DNA of 43,789 nucleotides, taken from Clostridiales bacterium (GTDB lineage Bacteria > Bacillota > Clostridia > Christensenellales > DUVY01). Shown in pieces: positions 34,055 through 39,819 of the stretch. Numbering within the stretch: the first letter of the stretch is position 1; each line of letters begins with the position of its first letter. The notes under the pieces are model-generated. The model made no database searches. It saw only the letters and a program-made list of their open reading frames with translations, and was not told the DNA's origin. Position numbers and translations under genes: made by a program. Location of the stretch: positions 1 through 43,789 of the forward strand of contig DUVY01000015.1 of the NCBI GenBank assembly GCA_012840805.1. Direction: 5' to 3'.

Positions 34055-34735
34055 TTAATTATTTTGTAGCCTCAACGAATTTTCCTCTACACTGACCAAA
34101 ATCATTCCGTTGGAAGTTTTGCGATAGAATTCAAGGCGGTCGGGATACTCGGCGATAAACAATGACGGATCTTTGCGCGTGCGGTATAGTTTGGCGGGCT
34201 CTTCTATAGGAACGTCATAGTTGTTGCTGTAAGACTTAAGGTCGGGGATGTTGGGAGAGTGTTTTAACTCGGGCACGACCTCGTAGCTTACATTAAACCA
34301 TTCGGCGTTTCGTCTTTTAAAAGACTTCTTTATATCGTCAGGACCTACATATTCCTCGCGATAAGATTGCGGCTGTGAAAATTGGGGTTGCGCAAACTGC
34401 GGCTTAGGCGCAAATTGCTGCCCCTCAAATTGTTGCGCTTGCTCTTTTGGCGGGGCTTCATCAGCTTGCGCGCCAGGCGCTTTTTTTATCTTAAGCCCAA
34501 AAAGCTTTCTCACAAGCAAAAGCAAGCTCAATATCGTTCCGCCCGCCACAAGCACGATAAAATGGGACAAATATTTGGCAAAAGAAAATGGAACAAGCGC
34601 CGAACACAGCGCGAAGATAACGGCAAAGCTTATGGGAATCCATAAATATAGCTTCACTATCAAAAGCCCTAAGAATTTTGATATCTGCTTTAACAAAAAT
34701 TTTGTAAATTTCCATAAAAGCTTTAGTATTATCAT
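34055..34735 (-). CDS. Membrane protein with Pro/Gln-rich linker
   Basis: This 226-residue protein has two hydrophobic helices (about 15-50 and 56-78), a basic segment (RKLFGLKIKK), and a low-complexity Ala/Pro/Gln/Phe linker with FAPKPQFAQPQFSQPQ near 107-122. A C-terminal soluble domain follows (about 130-226), with beta-strands such as LFIAEYPDRLEFYRKTSNGMILVSVEE. I do not recognise a family. It is upstream of the Fic-like gene on the same strand with a 43-base gap, so the two may be cotranscribed. No ribosome binding site stronger than AAAG is seen before its ATG. Confidence 0.65.
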   Translation of the reverse strand: MIILKLLWKFTKFLLKQISKFLGLLIVKLYLWIPISFAVIFALCSALVPFSFAKYLSHFIVLVAGGTILSLLLLVRKLFGLKIKKAPGAQADEAPPKEQAQQFEGQQFAPKPQFAQPQFSQPQSYREEYVGPDDIKKSFKRRNAEWFNVSYEVVPELKHSPNIPDLKSYSNNYDVPIEEPAKLYRTRKDPSLFIAEYPDRLEFYRKTSNGMILVSVEENSLRLQNN

Positions 34736-34817
34736 ACTTTAATTATATCACGCGCCCAAGCCCAATTCAATAGCTGTTTTTGTGATTTATATATTAAATC
34801 GCGTAATTTTATTAATA

Positions 34818-34853
34818 AAAAAAGCTTTTAGCAAAACAGCCAAAAGCTTTTTT
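34818..34853. terminator. Terminator after melA
   Basis: AAAAAAGCTTTT pairs with AAAAGCTTTTTT around a 12-base loop, between the end of melA and the start of the membrane gene on the same strand. Confidence 0.8.
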
Positions 34854-34877
34854 AGTATATTTTTGAGGTATATATAA

Positions 34878-36185
34878 TTATTTATACTCAGGCAGCCAAT
34901 CTTTGTGCGCTTCAAACAAGTCGTCGCACATACTCTTTATGTCGTCTAAGCTAAGCTCCGCCGCGGTATGAGGGTCAAGATAAGCCGCCATATAGACCAG
35001 GTCTTTTTTGCGCTCTTTTGCCGCTTGAATGGTCATATTTTGGACATTGATATTGGTGCGGTTGAGCGCGGCAAGCTGTTCGGGCAAATCGCCCACATAG
35101 CAAGGATGTATGCCCGCGTTATCCACAAGGCAAGGCACTTCCACGCACGCGTTGTAGGGCAGATTGGTAATAAGTCCTGTGTTTAGCACATTGCCGTGTA
35201 ATTGATAGGGCGTGTTAAGCGTCATTGACTTTACAATTTTAGCCGCGTATTCGTGGCTTGGGATATGCTCTATATCCGAGTCCATAAGTTTTTCGCGCAT
35301 TTCTTTCCAGCCCTCTATTTGTAACACGCATCTACGAGGATATTCGTCCAAAGGTATGTTAAACCGCTCTATCAGTTCGGGGTATTTGGATTTTATATAA
35401 TAAGGACTGTATTCGGCGGTATGTTCGCTGGATTCGGTGTTGTAATATCCAAATCTATGCATAATATCGTGGCGCACAAGATCCCATTGCATTTTGTCCA
35501 AATATTTGCCCGAAAGAGAACGGCGCTTGATTTCGGGATATAAGTCGTTGCCGTATTGGTCCTTGATTTCTAGCAACCACGCCTGATGGTTAATCCCGGC
35601 GATTTTTGAAATTGATTTTTCTATATATTCTTCCATACCCAAAGAACCAAGCAAGCCCTCCACGCATACCTGAACGCTATGGCAAAGCCCTACGGCGTTT
35701 ATGTCCAAATATCTTAACATATAACCCGTCAGTATAGCCATAGGGTTGGTATAGTTAATAAACAGCGCGTCGGGGCAAGCCTTATGCATGTCGTGGGCGA
35801 ACTCTTCCAAAACTGGAATTGTTCTTAGCGCCCTAAAGATTCCGCCAATGCCTATGGTATCGGCGATAGTCTGTTTTAAGCCGTATTTTTTGGGGATTTC
35901 AAAGTCAATGACGGTGCAAGGCTCGTAACCGCCTACCTGAACGGCGTTTATCACAAAATTAGCGCCCATAAGCGATTCTAGGCGGTCTTTGTAAGCTACT
36001 ATTTTGGCTTTGCCGTTGTATTTTTTGTTGATATTTTCCAGCATAAGCCTTGAGTCTTTCAAGCGCTCAAGGTCAATATCAAACAAAGCTATCTCAAATT
36101 CGCCAATCTCGGGCGTTAGGATACAATCGCCCAAAACATTTTTGGCAAAAATCGTGCTACCCGCGCCTAAAAATGTAATTTTCAA
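34878..36185 (-). CDS. melA: Alpha-galactosidase, family GH4
   Basis: NAD- and metal-dependent glycosidase of 435 residues, cytoplasmic, which would hydrolyse alpha-galactosides such as melibiose or raffinose pieces. The N-terminal NAD-binding strand is ITFLGAGSTIFAKNVLGD. Landmarks of the MelA subgroup are NAVQVGGY, QTIADTIGIGGIFRALRT, INYTNPMA and the metal site GLC168-H-SVQ with GINHQAW further on. An alternative is alpha-galacturonidase, also in GH4, but the motifs look like MelA. The start is TTG at 36185, supported by an AGGAG site 8-9 bases upstream; no ATG fits. No transporter is adjacent. Confidence 0.9.
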   Translation of the reverse strand: MKITFLGAGSTIFAKNVLGDCILTPEIGEFEIALFDIDLERLKDSRLMLENINKKYNGKAKIVAYKDRLESLMGANFVINAVQVGGYEPCTVIDFEIPKKYGLKQTIADTIGIGGIFRALRTIPVLEEFAHDMHKACPDALFINYTNPMAILTGYMLRYLDINAVGLCHSVQVCVEGLLGSLGMEEYIEKSISKIAGINHQAWLLEIKDQYGNDLYPEIKRRSLSGKYLDKMQWDLVRHDIMHRFGYYNTESSEHTAEYSPYYIKSKYPELIERFNIPLDEYPRRCVLQIEGWKEMREKLMDSDIEHIPSHEYAAKIVKSMTLNTPYQLHGNVLNTGLITNLPYNACVEVPCLVDNAGIHPCYVGDLPEQLAALNRTNINVQNMTIQAAKERKKDLVYMAAYLDPHTAAELSLDDIKSMCDDLFEAHKDWLPEYK

Positions 36186-36532
36186 AACAAAATCTCCTCT
36201 TTAGTGATTTTTAAACAACATAATATTAAAATATAAAAAACTTTAAGTCAATAAATAATTACTCAAAATAAAGAAAAAAGAATTATAGGAAAAAATGATT
36301 ACTCTTAACTCAATACAAAAAATTTATATATGGGATAGTTTTATATGCTTTTAATATTTATATTTGAAATATTGATTTTTCGGGCAAGAACACGAAAAAA
36401 CTTTACTATATATTGTTGTAATGATATAGTTTATATGTCTTATATGTTTTAAAACACTATTTTAAGGCATACGAGGTAAAGAATAAAATATTTGGATAAA
36501 TAATTAATAATATTGAAAAAGGAATTTAAGGT
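36186..36532. other. AT-rich divergent intergenic region
   Basis: These 347 bases between melA and the small membrane gene are very AT-rich. I see no gene, no cre-like site and no convincing promoter beyond scattered TATAAT-like words such as TATATT and TATAGT. Only the melA ribosome binding site at the left edge and AAAGGA at the right edge are clear. Confidence 0.4.
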
Positions 36533-36925
36533 ATGATAAAAAATCTCAAAATTATTTTGTTTTTTGCTTTGTCAATCTTATTCTTTGTATATGGAATATT
36601 AGATTATTTTCTCATCTCAAAAGAATTATCGTTTTATGCTATTTCTATTGTAGCGCTTGGATTAATTATGGCGATATTACAGCTGGTGTTTTGGGATAAG
36701 AAAAAATACGCCTTGATAACAATCTTTGGTGCCATAAAATATTTAGGTAGTTTTGGCCTTTCTTTGCTGCCTTTGACGGCGCTAATTTCTGGTTTATATC
36801 AAATAGCTTCCAGACAGCTTATTATTAATGGCATAATTGTTATCAGCATTTTACTCGCGGCGATAATCGTTTTGGCGGTATTGGAATATATAGTGATAAG
36901 AAAAACAGCCAAGCAAAAACAATAA
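36533..36925 (+). CDS. Small four-helix membrane protein
   Basis: This 130-residue product is almost entirely hydrophobic, with four helices at about 5-28, 33-53, 60-88 and 96-120, a short WDKKKY loop in the middle, and a basic end (RKTAKQKQ). I do not recognise the family. An AAAGGA site precedes the ATG. A damaged look-alike of its last helix follows directly downstream. It is the last chromosomal gene before the tRNA scar and inserted element. Confidence 0.6.
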   Translation: MIKNLKIILFFALSILFFVYGILDYFLISKELSFYAISIVALGLIMAILQLVFWDKKKYALITIFGAIKYLGSFGLSLLPLTALISGLYQIASRQLIINGIIVISILLAAIIVLAVLEYIVIRKTAKQKQ

Positions 36926-37037
36926 CTGCTGTTTTGCGATTATTTTTGGCATTATGCTAGCGGTAATAATCATATTAGCGGTATCAGAGTGTAAAAGAAC
37001 ACAAGCAACAGTCAATTTTAAAGAATGGCTTTTTTAA
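36926..37037 (+). pseudogene. Vestigial copy of the last helix of the small membrane protein
   Basis: A plus-strand frame in another phase reads FAIIFGIMLAVIIILAVSECKR and ends at TAA 37035-37037. It resembles LLAAIIVLAVLEYIVIRK at the end of the preceding gene, also at DNA level (GCGGTAATAATCATATTAGCGGTAT against GCGGCGATAATCGTTTTGGCGGTAT in shorter blocks). It has no start of its own and is probably a decayed tandem copy. Confidence 0.4.
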
Positions 37038-37116
37038 AAACATATCTTTAATATATTTTTGCATCTTTTTTGTTTTATGATTTTAAAACTTTTCTAAAAA
37101 TCAAAAACTTTAAATA

Positions 37117-37149
37117 GAAAAAGCCGTCATACTTTAGACGGCTGTTTTT
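37117..37149 (-). terminator. Terminator of the former tRNA-Thr gene
   Basis: AGCCGTC pairs with GACGGCT around an 8-base loop. On the minus strand it lies directly after the tRNA CCA end and is followed by a T run, so it is the original tRNA terminator, left on the chromosomal side. Confidence 0.75.
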
Positions 37150-37194
37150 TGGAGCTGATGGGGGGATTTGAACCCCCGACCTATTGATTACGAA
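37150..37194 (-). other. 3' half of tRNA-Thr (CGU): attachment site of an integrated element
   Basis: Read on the minus strand, the sequence starts in the anticodon loop (TTCGTAA, anticodon CGT). It continues with the 3' strand of the anticodon stem (TCAAT), the variable loop AGGTC, a perfect T arm (GGGGG-TTCAAAT-CCCCC), the acceptor strand CATCAGC, discriminator T and CCA. The 5' half is missing: upstream bases do not pair with the anticodon stem and no D arm or GCTGATG follows. The break in the anticodon loop is where tyrosine recombinases often cross over. The intact gene should be rebuilt at the other end of the element, beyond the window. Confidence 0.85.
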
Positions 37195-37303
37195 TTTCTT
37201 TTTATATTTTGGTGTTTTCATTTTTAGGTCTTGACTTTTTCTTTGTATAGTTATATTATATAAACAAATGTTTAAACATAAGATAAGTAATTTTGAGCGA
37301 TTA

Positions 37304-37333
37304 ATAAAAAAATATCGGGATTATTCCGATATT
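37304..37333 (-). terminator. Terminator of the XRE repressor gene
   Basis: On the minus strand AATATCGG pairs with CCGATATT around a 7-base loop and is followed by seven Ts, 7 bases after the repressor stop. Confidence 0.85.
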
Positions 37334-37339
37334 GAAGAG

Positions 37340-37678
37340 TTAGTTTTTTTTGTCTTTGTCTGCTATGAGGTTATCAATAAGAGTAATTAAGGCATCATAT
37401 TGCTTGTCTGATAGGTTGTTGATTTTATCTTTTAGTCCTGCTTGTATTAGCTTTCTTTCAAGTTCGCTTTGCTGTATTGTTTCTGTTCCTAAGAGGTAAT
37501 TTACATCTGTATTTAAAACTTCTGCTATTTTTTCTATTGTTTTTGAAATTGGTCTATTATTTCCGCTTTCCCATTGCGCTACAGCAGAACGGGTTGTTCC
37601 TATTGCGTCGGCTAATTCTTGTTGAGTTAATCCATTATCTATTCTTAAATTTTTTAGTCTTTTTGCAAAAATATCCAT
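37340..37678 (-). CDS. XRE-family repressor of the element
   Basis: This 112-residue protein has an N-terminal XRE helix-turn-helix (residues about 5-60: RLKNLRIDNGLTQQELADAIG, then AVAQWESGNNRP) and a short C-terminal helical part (SELERKLIQAGLKDKINNL...) likely used for dimerisation. There is no LexA-type peptidase domain, so it is not a self-cleaving repressor. It is transcribed away from the rest of the element, with 103 bases of operator region before the divergent SprT-like gene. By position it is the lysogeny-type switch protein. No strong ribosome binding site precedes the ATG, only an A-rich leader, which may mean weak expression. Confidence 0.88.
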   Translation of the reverse strand: MDIFAKRLKNLRIDNGLTQQELADAIGTTRSAVAQWESGNNRPISKTIEKIAEVLNTDVNYLLGTETIQQSELERKLIQAGLKDKINNLSDKQYDALITLIDNLIADKDKKN

Positions 37679-37698
37679 ATAAAAAAAAATATCATAAT

Positions 37699-37766
37699 AT
37701 CTAACAAAAATCTATTGACTTGTTAGATTATTTGTCTTATAATATAACTAAGTTAGATAATCTAAC
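37699..37766. promoter_or_regulatory. Divergent promoter region with repeated TGTTAGAT operators
   Basis: A near-ideal rightward promoter (TTGACT 37715-37720, 17 bases, TATAAT 37738-37743) is surrounded by half-sites of one motif. These are ATCTAACA at 37699-37706, TGTTAGAT at 37721-37728 inside the promoter spacer, and the perfect palindrome GTTAGAT-A-ATCTAAC at 37752-37766 downstream of the -10 box. The arrangement is that of a phage-type operator set, presumably bound by the XRE repressor. Confidence 0.75.
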
Positions 37767-37781
37767 AAGGAGGTAATTAAA

Positions 37782-38384
37782 ATGTGTTGTAACGAAAAAT
37801 ATTTAAACGAATTAAAGGCATTTAATGACTTATTCGATTGCTTAAATAAAATATTTTTTGAAAGTGCACTTTCAAAACCTGTAATTACGATACAGGCTAA
37901 TAAGAAGCCTAATACTTTAGGTTGGTGCACTGGTTACAATGCTTGGCAAAGCGGCGAAGAAAAAAGCCCAGAAATTAATTTATCGGCTGATTATCTTGAC
38001 CGTGAGCCTATTGATAAAGTAGGAACATTATTGCACGAAATGTGCCATTTATATGCCTTTCAAAATAATATTAAAGACACATCAAGGGCAGGGAATTATC
38101 ACAATAAGCAATATAAAGAGATAGCCGAAAAACACGGCTTAAAAGTAGAAAAATCATCGAAAGGCGGTTTTGATATTACGACTTTAACGGAAAATGCAAA
38201 ACAGCTTGTTAAACCTTATGTCAATAACTTGCAAGCTTTAAAGCGTATTAGTCCTGTGAAGATTGTTGCTAGCAGAAGCAGCACACGAAAATATATTTGT
38301 CGTTCTTGCGGTTTGTCAGTCAGAGCCACGAAAGAAGTAAATATCATTTGTGGCGACTGTAATCAAAAAATGGAATTAGAATGA
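37782..38384 (+). CDS. SprT-like zinc metallopeptidase
   Basis: This 200-residue protein has the zinc peptidase motif H85-EMC-H89 in the context LLHEMCHLYAFQN, preceded by an LGWCTG..AW strand region typical of SprT-like domains. The C-terminal zinc ribbon has the pattern YICRSCGLSVRAT...IICGDCNQKM (four Cys). SprT-like proteins of phages and plasmids are usually of unknown role; the eukaryotic relative SPRTN cuts proteins crosslinked to DNA. It is the first gene of the rightward operon, with an AAGGAGG site overlapping the operator palindrome end. It overlaps the next gene by four bases. Confidence 0.85.
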   Translation: MCCNEKYLNELKAFNDLFDCLNKIFFESALSKPVITIQANKKPNTLGWCTGYNAWQSGEEKSPEINLSADYLDREPIDKVGTLLHEMCHLYAFQNNIKDTSRAGNYHNKQYKEIAEKHGLKVEKSSKGGFDITTLTENAKQLVKPYVNNLQALKRISPVKIVASRSSTRKYICRSCGLSVRATKEVNIICGDCNQKMELE

Positions 38385-38572
38385 GTGAACAAGAATATAA
38401 CGAAATTTTAATTAAGATAGATAAATTAATTTCTATATCTGACAAACTATTAAAATCTACTAAAGCTGATATAGAGAAAATAAAAAGAATTTTAGCGGTT
38501 TTACCAGCCGCAAAAATAGAAGCCGTAAGTCTTGACCGTAAAAAGATGGCAAGCAGGCAAAAAGGAGTGTAA
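38381..38572 (+). CDS. Small helical protein of the element
   Basis: This 63-residue protein has an N-terminal amphipathic helix (EQEYNEILIKIDKLISISDKLLKSTKADIEKIKRI) and a basic end. I recognise no family. Its ATG overlaps the stop of the SprT-like gene (ATGA), so it is translationally coupled. The next gene begins 5 bases later, with its ribosome binding site AAAGGAG inside the last codons of this one. The coiled-coil look suggests oligomerisation, but no function can be assigned. Confidence 0.7.
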   Translation: MSEQEYNEILIKIDKLISISDKLLKSTKADIEKIKRILAVLPAAKIEAVSLDRKKMASRQKGV

Positions 38573-38576
38573 AAAA

Positions 38577-38939
38577 ATGGTAATCGAAACAGTAATGAGA
38601 TTTTTAAGTTGTCGTTTCTATGACAAGAAAGACAAAAAGTCAGGCGAAAAGACGGGCGAAAAAGGAATGATTTTGCAACTAGCAGAAATTAACGACGACA
38701 ATGATGTAATTGTTAACACTTATTTTCCTACAGAGGAACAAATCAAAACAAAAGGTGGGATTAATTTGGTAAAGTTATTTGACAAAGTAAAAGTAACTTT
38801 TGAATTAATCAGCGCATCCGCAAAGCCTCGTTTTGTTGCATTAGGCGATGTAGTTGAAGTTGCTCATATAGTATATTCCCCGACAGAAGAAGATATCAAG
38901 AAACAAGTTGAACAAGAAAGGGCAAAAAAGGCAAGCTAA
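38577..38939 (+). CDS. Possible single-stranded DNA-binding protein of the element
   Basis: This 120-residue protein starts at ATG 38577 after AAAGGAG; a frame opening at 38532 has no ribosome binding site. The sequence alternates short beta-strands (METVMRFLSCRFY-type start, MILQLAEINDDNDVIVNTYF, VKLFDKVKVTFELISA, PRFVALGDVVEVAHIVY) and ends in a charged helix (EEDIKKQVEQERAKKAS). The size, strand pattern, aromatic and basic residues and its place before the replication-like hairpins fit a gene-V-type or OB-fold ssDNA-binding protein. I see no signature motif, so this is inference from size and position. Confidence 0.45.
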   Translation: MVIETVMRFLSCRFYDKKDKKSGEKTGEKGMILQLAEINDDNDVIVNTYFPTEEQIKTKGGINLVKLFDKVKVTFELISASAKPRFVALGDVVEVAHIVYSPTEEDIKKQVEQERAKKAS

Positions 38940-38963
38940 TTTCTTTCATATTTCATTCTCCGC

Positions 38964-39043
38964 AGCCGACTGCAAACGGCTTAAGAAAAAAGTATTTTAA
39001 ATACTGTTTGCAGAGCTTTGGCGGGTTGAGCTAATCAATCCGC
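38964..39043 (+). other. Cluster of strong, mutually exclusive hairpins (origin or packaging candidate)
   Basis: Hairpin A is AGCCG/CGGCT (38964-38968, 38977-38981). Hairpin B is CTGCAAAC/GTTTGCAG (38970-38977, 39006-39013) enclosing a second stem AGTATT/AATACT (38991-38996, 39000-39005). A and B share bases and cannot form together. Hairpin C is GCGGGTTGA/TCAATCCGC (39021-39029, 39035-39043) with one G-T pair. None is followed by a T run, so they are not plain terminators. Confidence 0.6.
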
Positions 39044-39079
39044 TACCATTAAAATTTAGGTGAGGTTTTTAAAAAAAAG

Positions 39080-39199
39080 ATGGATTTAAAATTTGTTTTT
39101 TATAAAGAGTTTTGCAAAACATTTCATTTAACAGAGAGCAATTTAAAAAATTTGATTTTGTTTTATAAGTTATTTTTTAATAAAGAGGTTAAAAAATAG
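39080..39199 (+). CDS. Small 39-residue protein of the element
   Basis: ATG 39080 to TAG 39199 encodes a peptide rich in Phe, Leu and Lys (for example KFVFYKEFCKTFHL). AGGTGAGG lies 14 bases upstream, slightly far, and the next gene begins one base after the stop. The tight packing and the base composition fit its neighbours. No family is recognised. It has no clean membrane helix, so it is a poor candidate for the coat protein. Confidence 0.4.
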   Translation: MDLKFVFYKEFCKTFHLTESNLKNLILFYKLFFNKEVKK

Positions 39200-39200
39200 A

Positions 39201-39437
39201 ATGTATTATCATTTATATGAAGTTGCTATAGAAGATGTTATTTTGTTAGGAAAATTATTTAATTATTATTTGCTTAAGAAAAAGAAAACTGATAATGACA
39301 AGATTTATATACTTGCTGATAATTTTGATAAAGAACGAAAGGTTTATTTTTATGTTGGTAAGTTTTGGACATTACAAGAAATGCGTAAACATGCTTATTC
39401 TTTACATAAAGAATGGCTTTTGTATTTAGGTAGATAA
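39201..39437 (+). CDS. Small 78-residue protein of the element
   Basis: The product is rich in Tyr, Lys and Leu. It begins with a short helical part (YEVAIEDVILLGKLFNYYLL), then a lysine run and a strand-rich second half (KIYILADNFDKERKVYFYVGKFWTLQEM). GAGG stands before the ATG inside the end of the preceding small gene. I recognise no family. It lies between the hairpin cluster and the basic protein gene, in the tightly packed plus-strand operon. Confidence 0.55.
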   Translation: MYYHLYEVAIEDVILLGKLFNYYLLKKKKTDNDKIYILADNFDKERKVYFYVGKFWTLQEMRKHAYSLHKEWLLYLGR

Positions 39438-39466
39438 AAAAATAGAATAAATGGAGGTTTTTAAAA

Positions 39467-39712
39467 ATGGCAAAAGTAGCAAAGAGAAAATATCGTAAAA
39501 GATATCGCAATCCTGCAAAGCGGGCAGGGGAGTATGCGGATGATTTGCGATATAATTGCGACCCGATGGGGCGTGCGTTAACTAAAGGGCAAAGGGCTTA
39601 TCGTGCAGGTTATTTACAGGCTAGGCGAGATTCTGCAATTGCTTATAATCTTAAAACGGGAAGAAAGAAACCCGAAGATTATGGCATTAAACCTTATAGG
39701 AATAAAAGGTAA
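39467..39712 (+). CDS. Small, strongly basic protein of the element
   Basis: This 81-residue protein carries many Arg, Lys and Tyr residues (start KVAKRKYRKRYRNPAKRAGE, end KPYRNKR) and a central segment ALTKGQRAYRAGYLQARRDS. A GGAGG site precedes the ATG. The high positive charge suggests nucleic acid binding, for example in genome packaging, but no motif proves it. It directly precedes the secreted-protein module. It has no membrane helix, so it is not a normal filamentous-phage coat protein. Confidence 0.7.
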   Translation: MAKVAKRKYRKRYRNPAKRAGEYADDLRYNCDPMGRALTKGQRAYRAGYLQARRDSAIAYNLKTGRKKPEDYGIKPYRNKR

Positions 39713-39730
39713 TTTTTTTATTAAGCAATA

Positions 39731-39799
39731 AGCTGTGCTATTGGCTATATGGGCGTTTTTTAAAAAACTAAAAATTAGCTGTGCTATCGGCTTGACGGG
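39731..39799 (+). repeat. Imperfect 23-base direct repeat
   Basis: AGCTGTGCTATTGGCTATATGGG (39731-39753) and AGCTGTGCTATCGGCTTGACGGG (39777-39799) share 18 of 23 positions and are 46 bases apart. They lie in the 107-base gap before the large secreted protein gene, whose AGGAGG site follows at once. Confidence 0.65.
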
Positions 39800-39819
39800 C
39801 AGGAGGTTATTAAAGAGAA

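Noticed and set aside
34878-36185. GH4 gene as an alpha-galacturonidase of the pectin pathway
   Set aside because: The motifs (GLCHSVQ, QTIADTIGIGGIF) are those of MelA-type alpha-galactosidases, although the pectin context made the other reading attractive.
37195-37339. An integrase gene next to the attachment site
   Set aside because: The 145 bases between the scar and the repressor gene hold only a terminator and AT-rich sequence; no recombinase frame exists in the visible part.
39467-39712. The 81-residue basic protein as major coat protein
   Set aside because: It has no signal peptide or membrane helix, which filamentous-phage coat proteins need.
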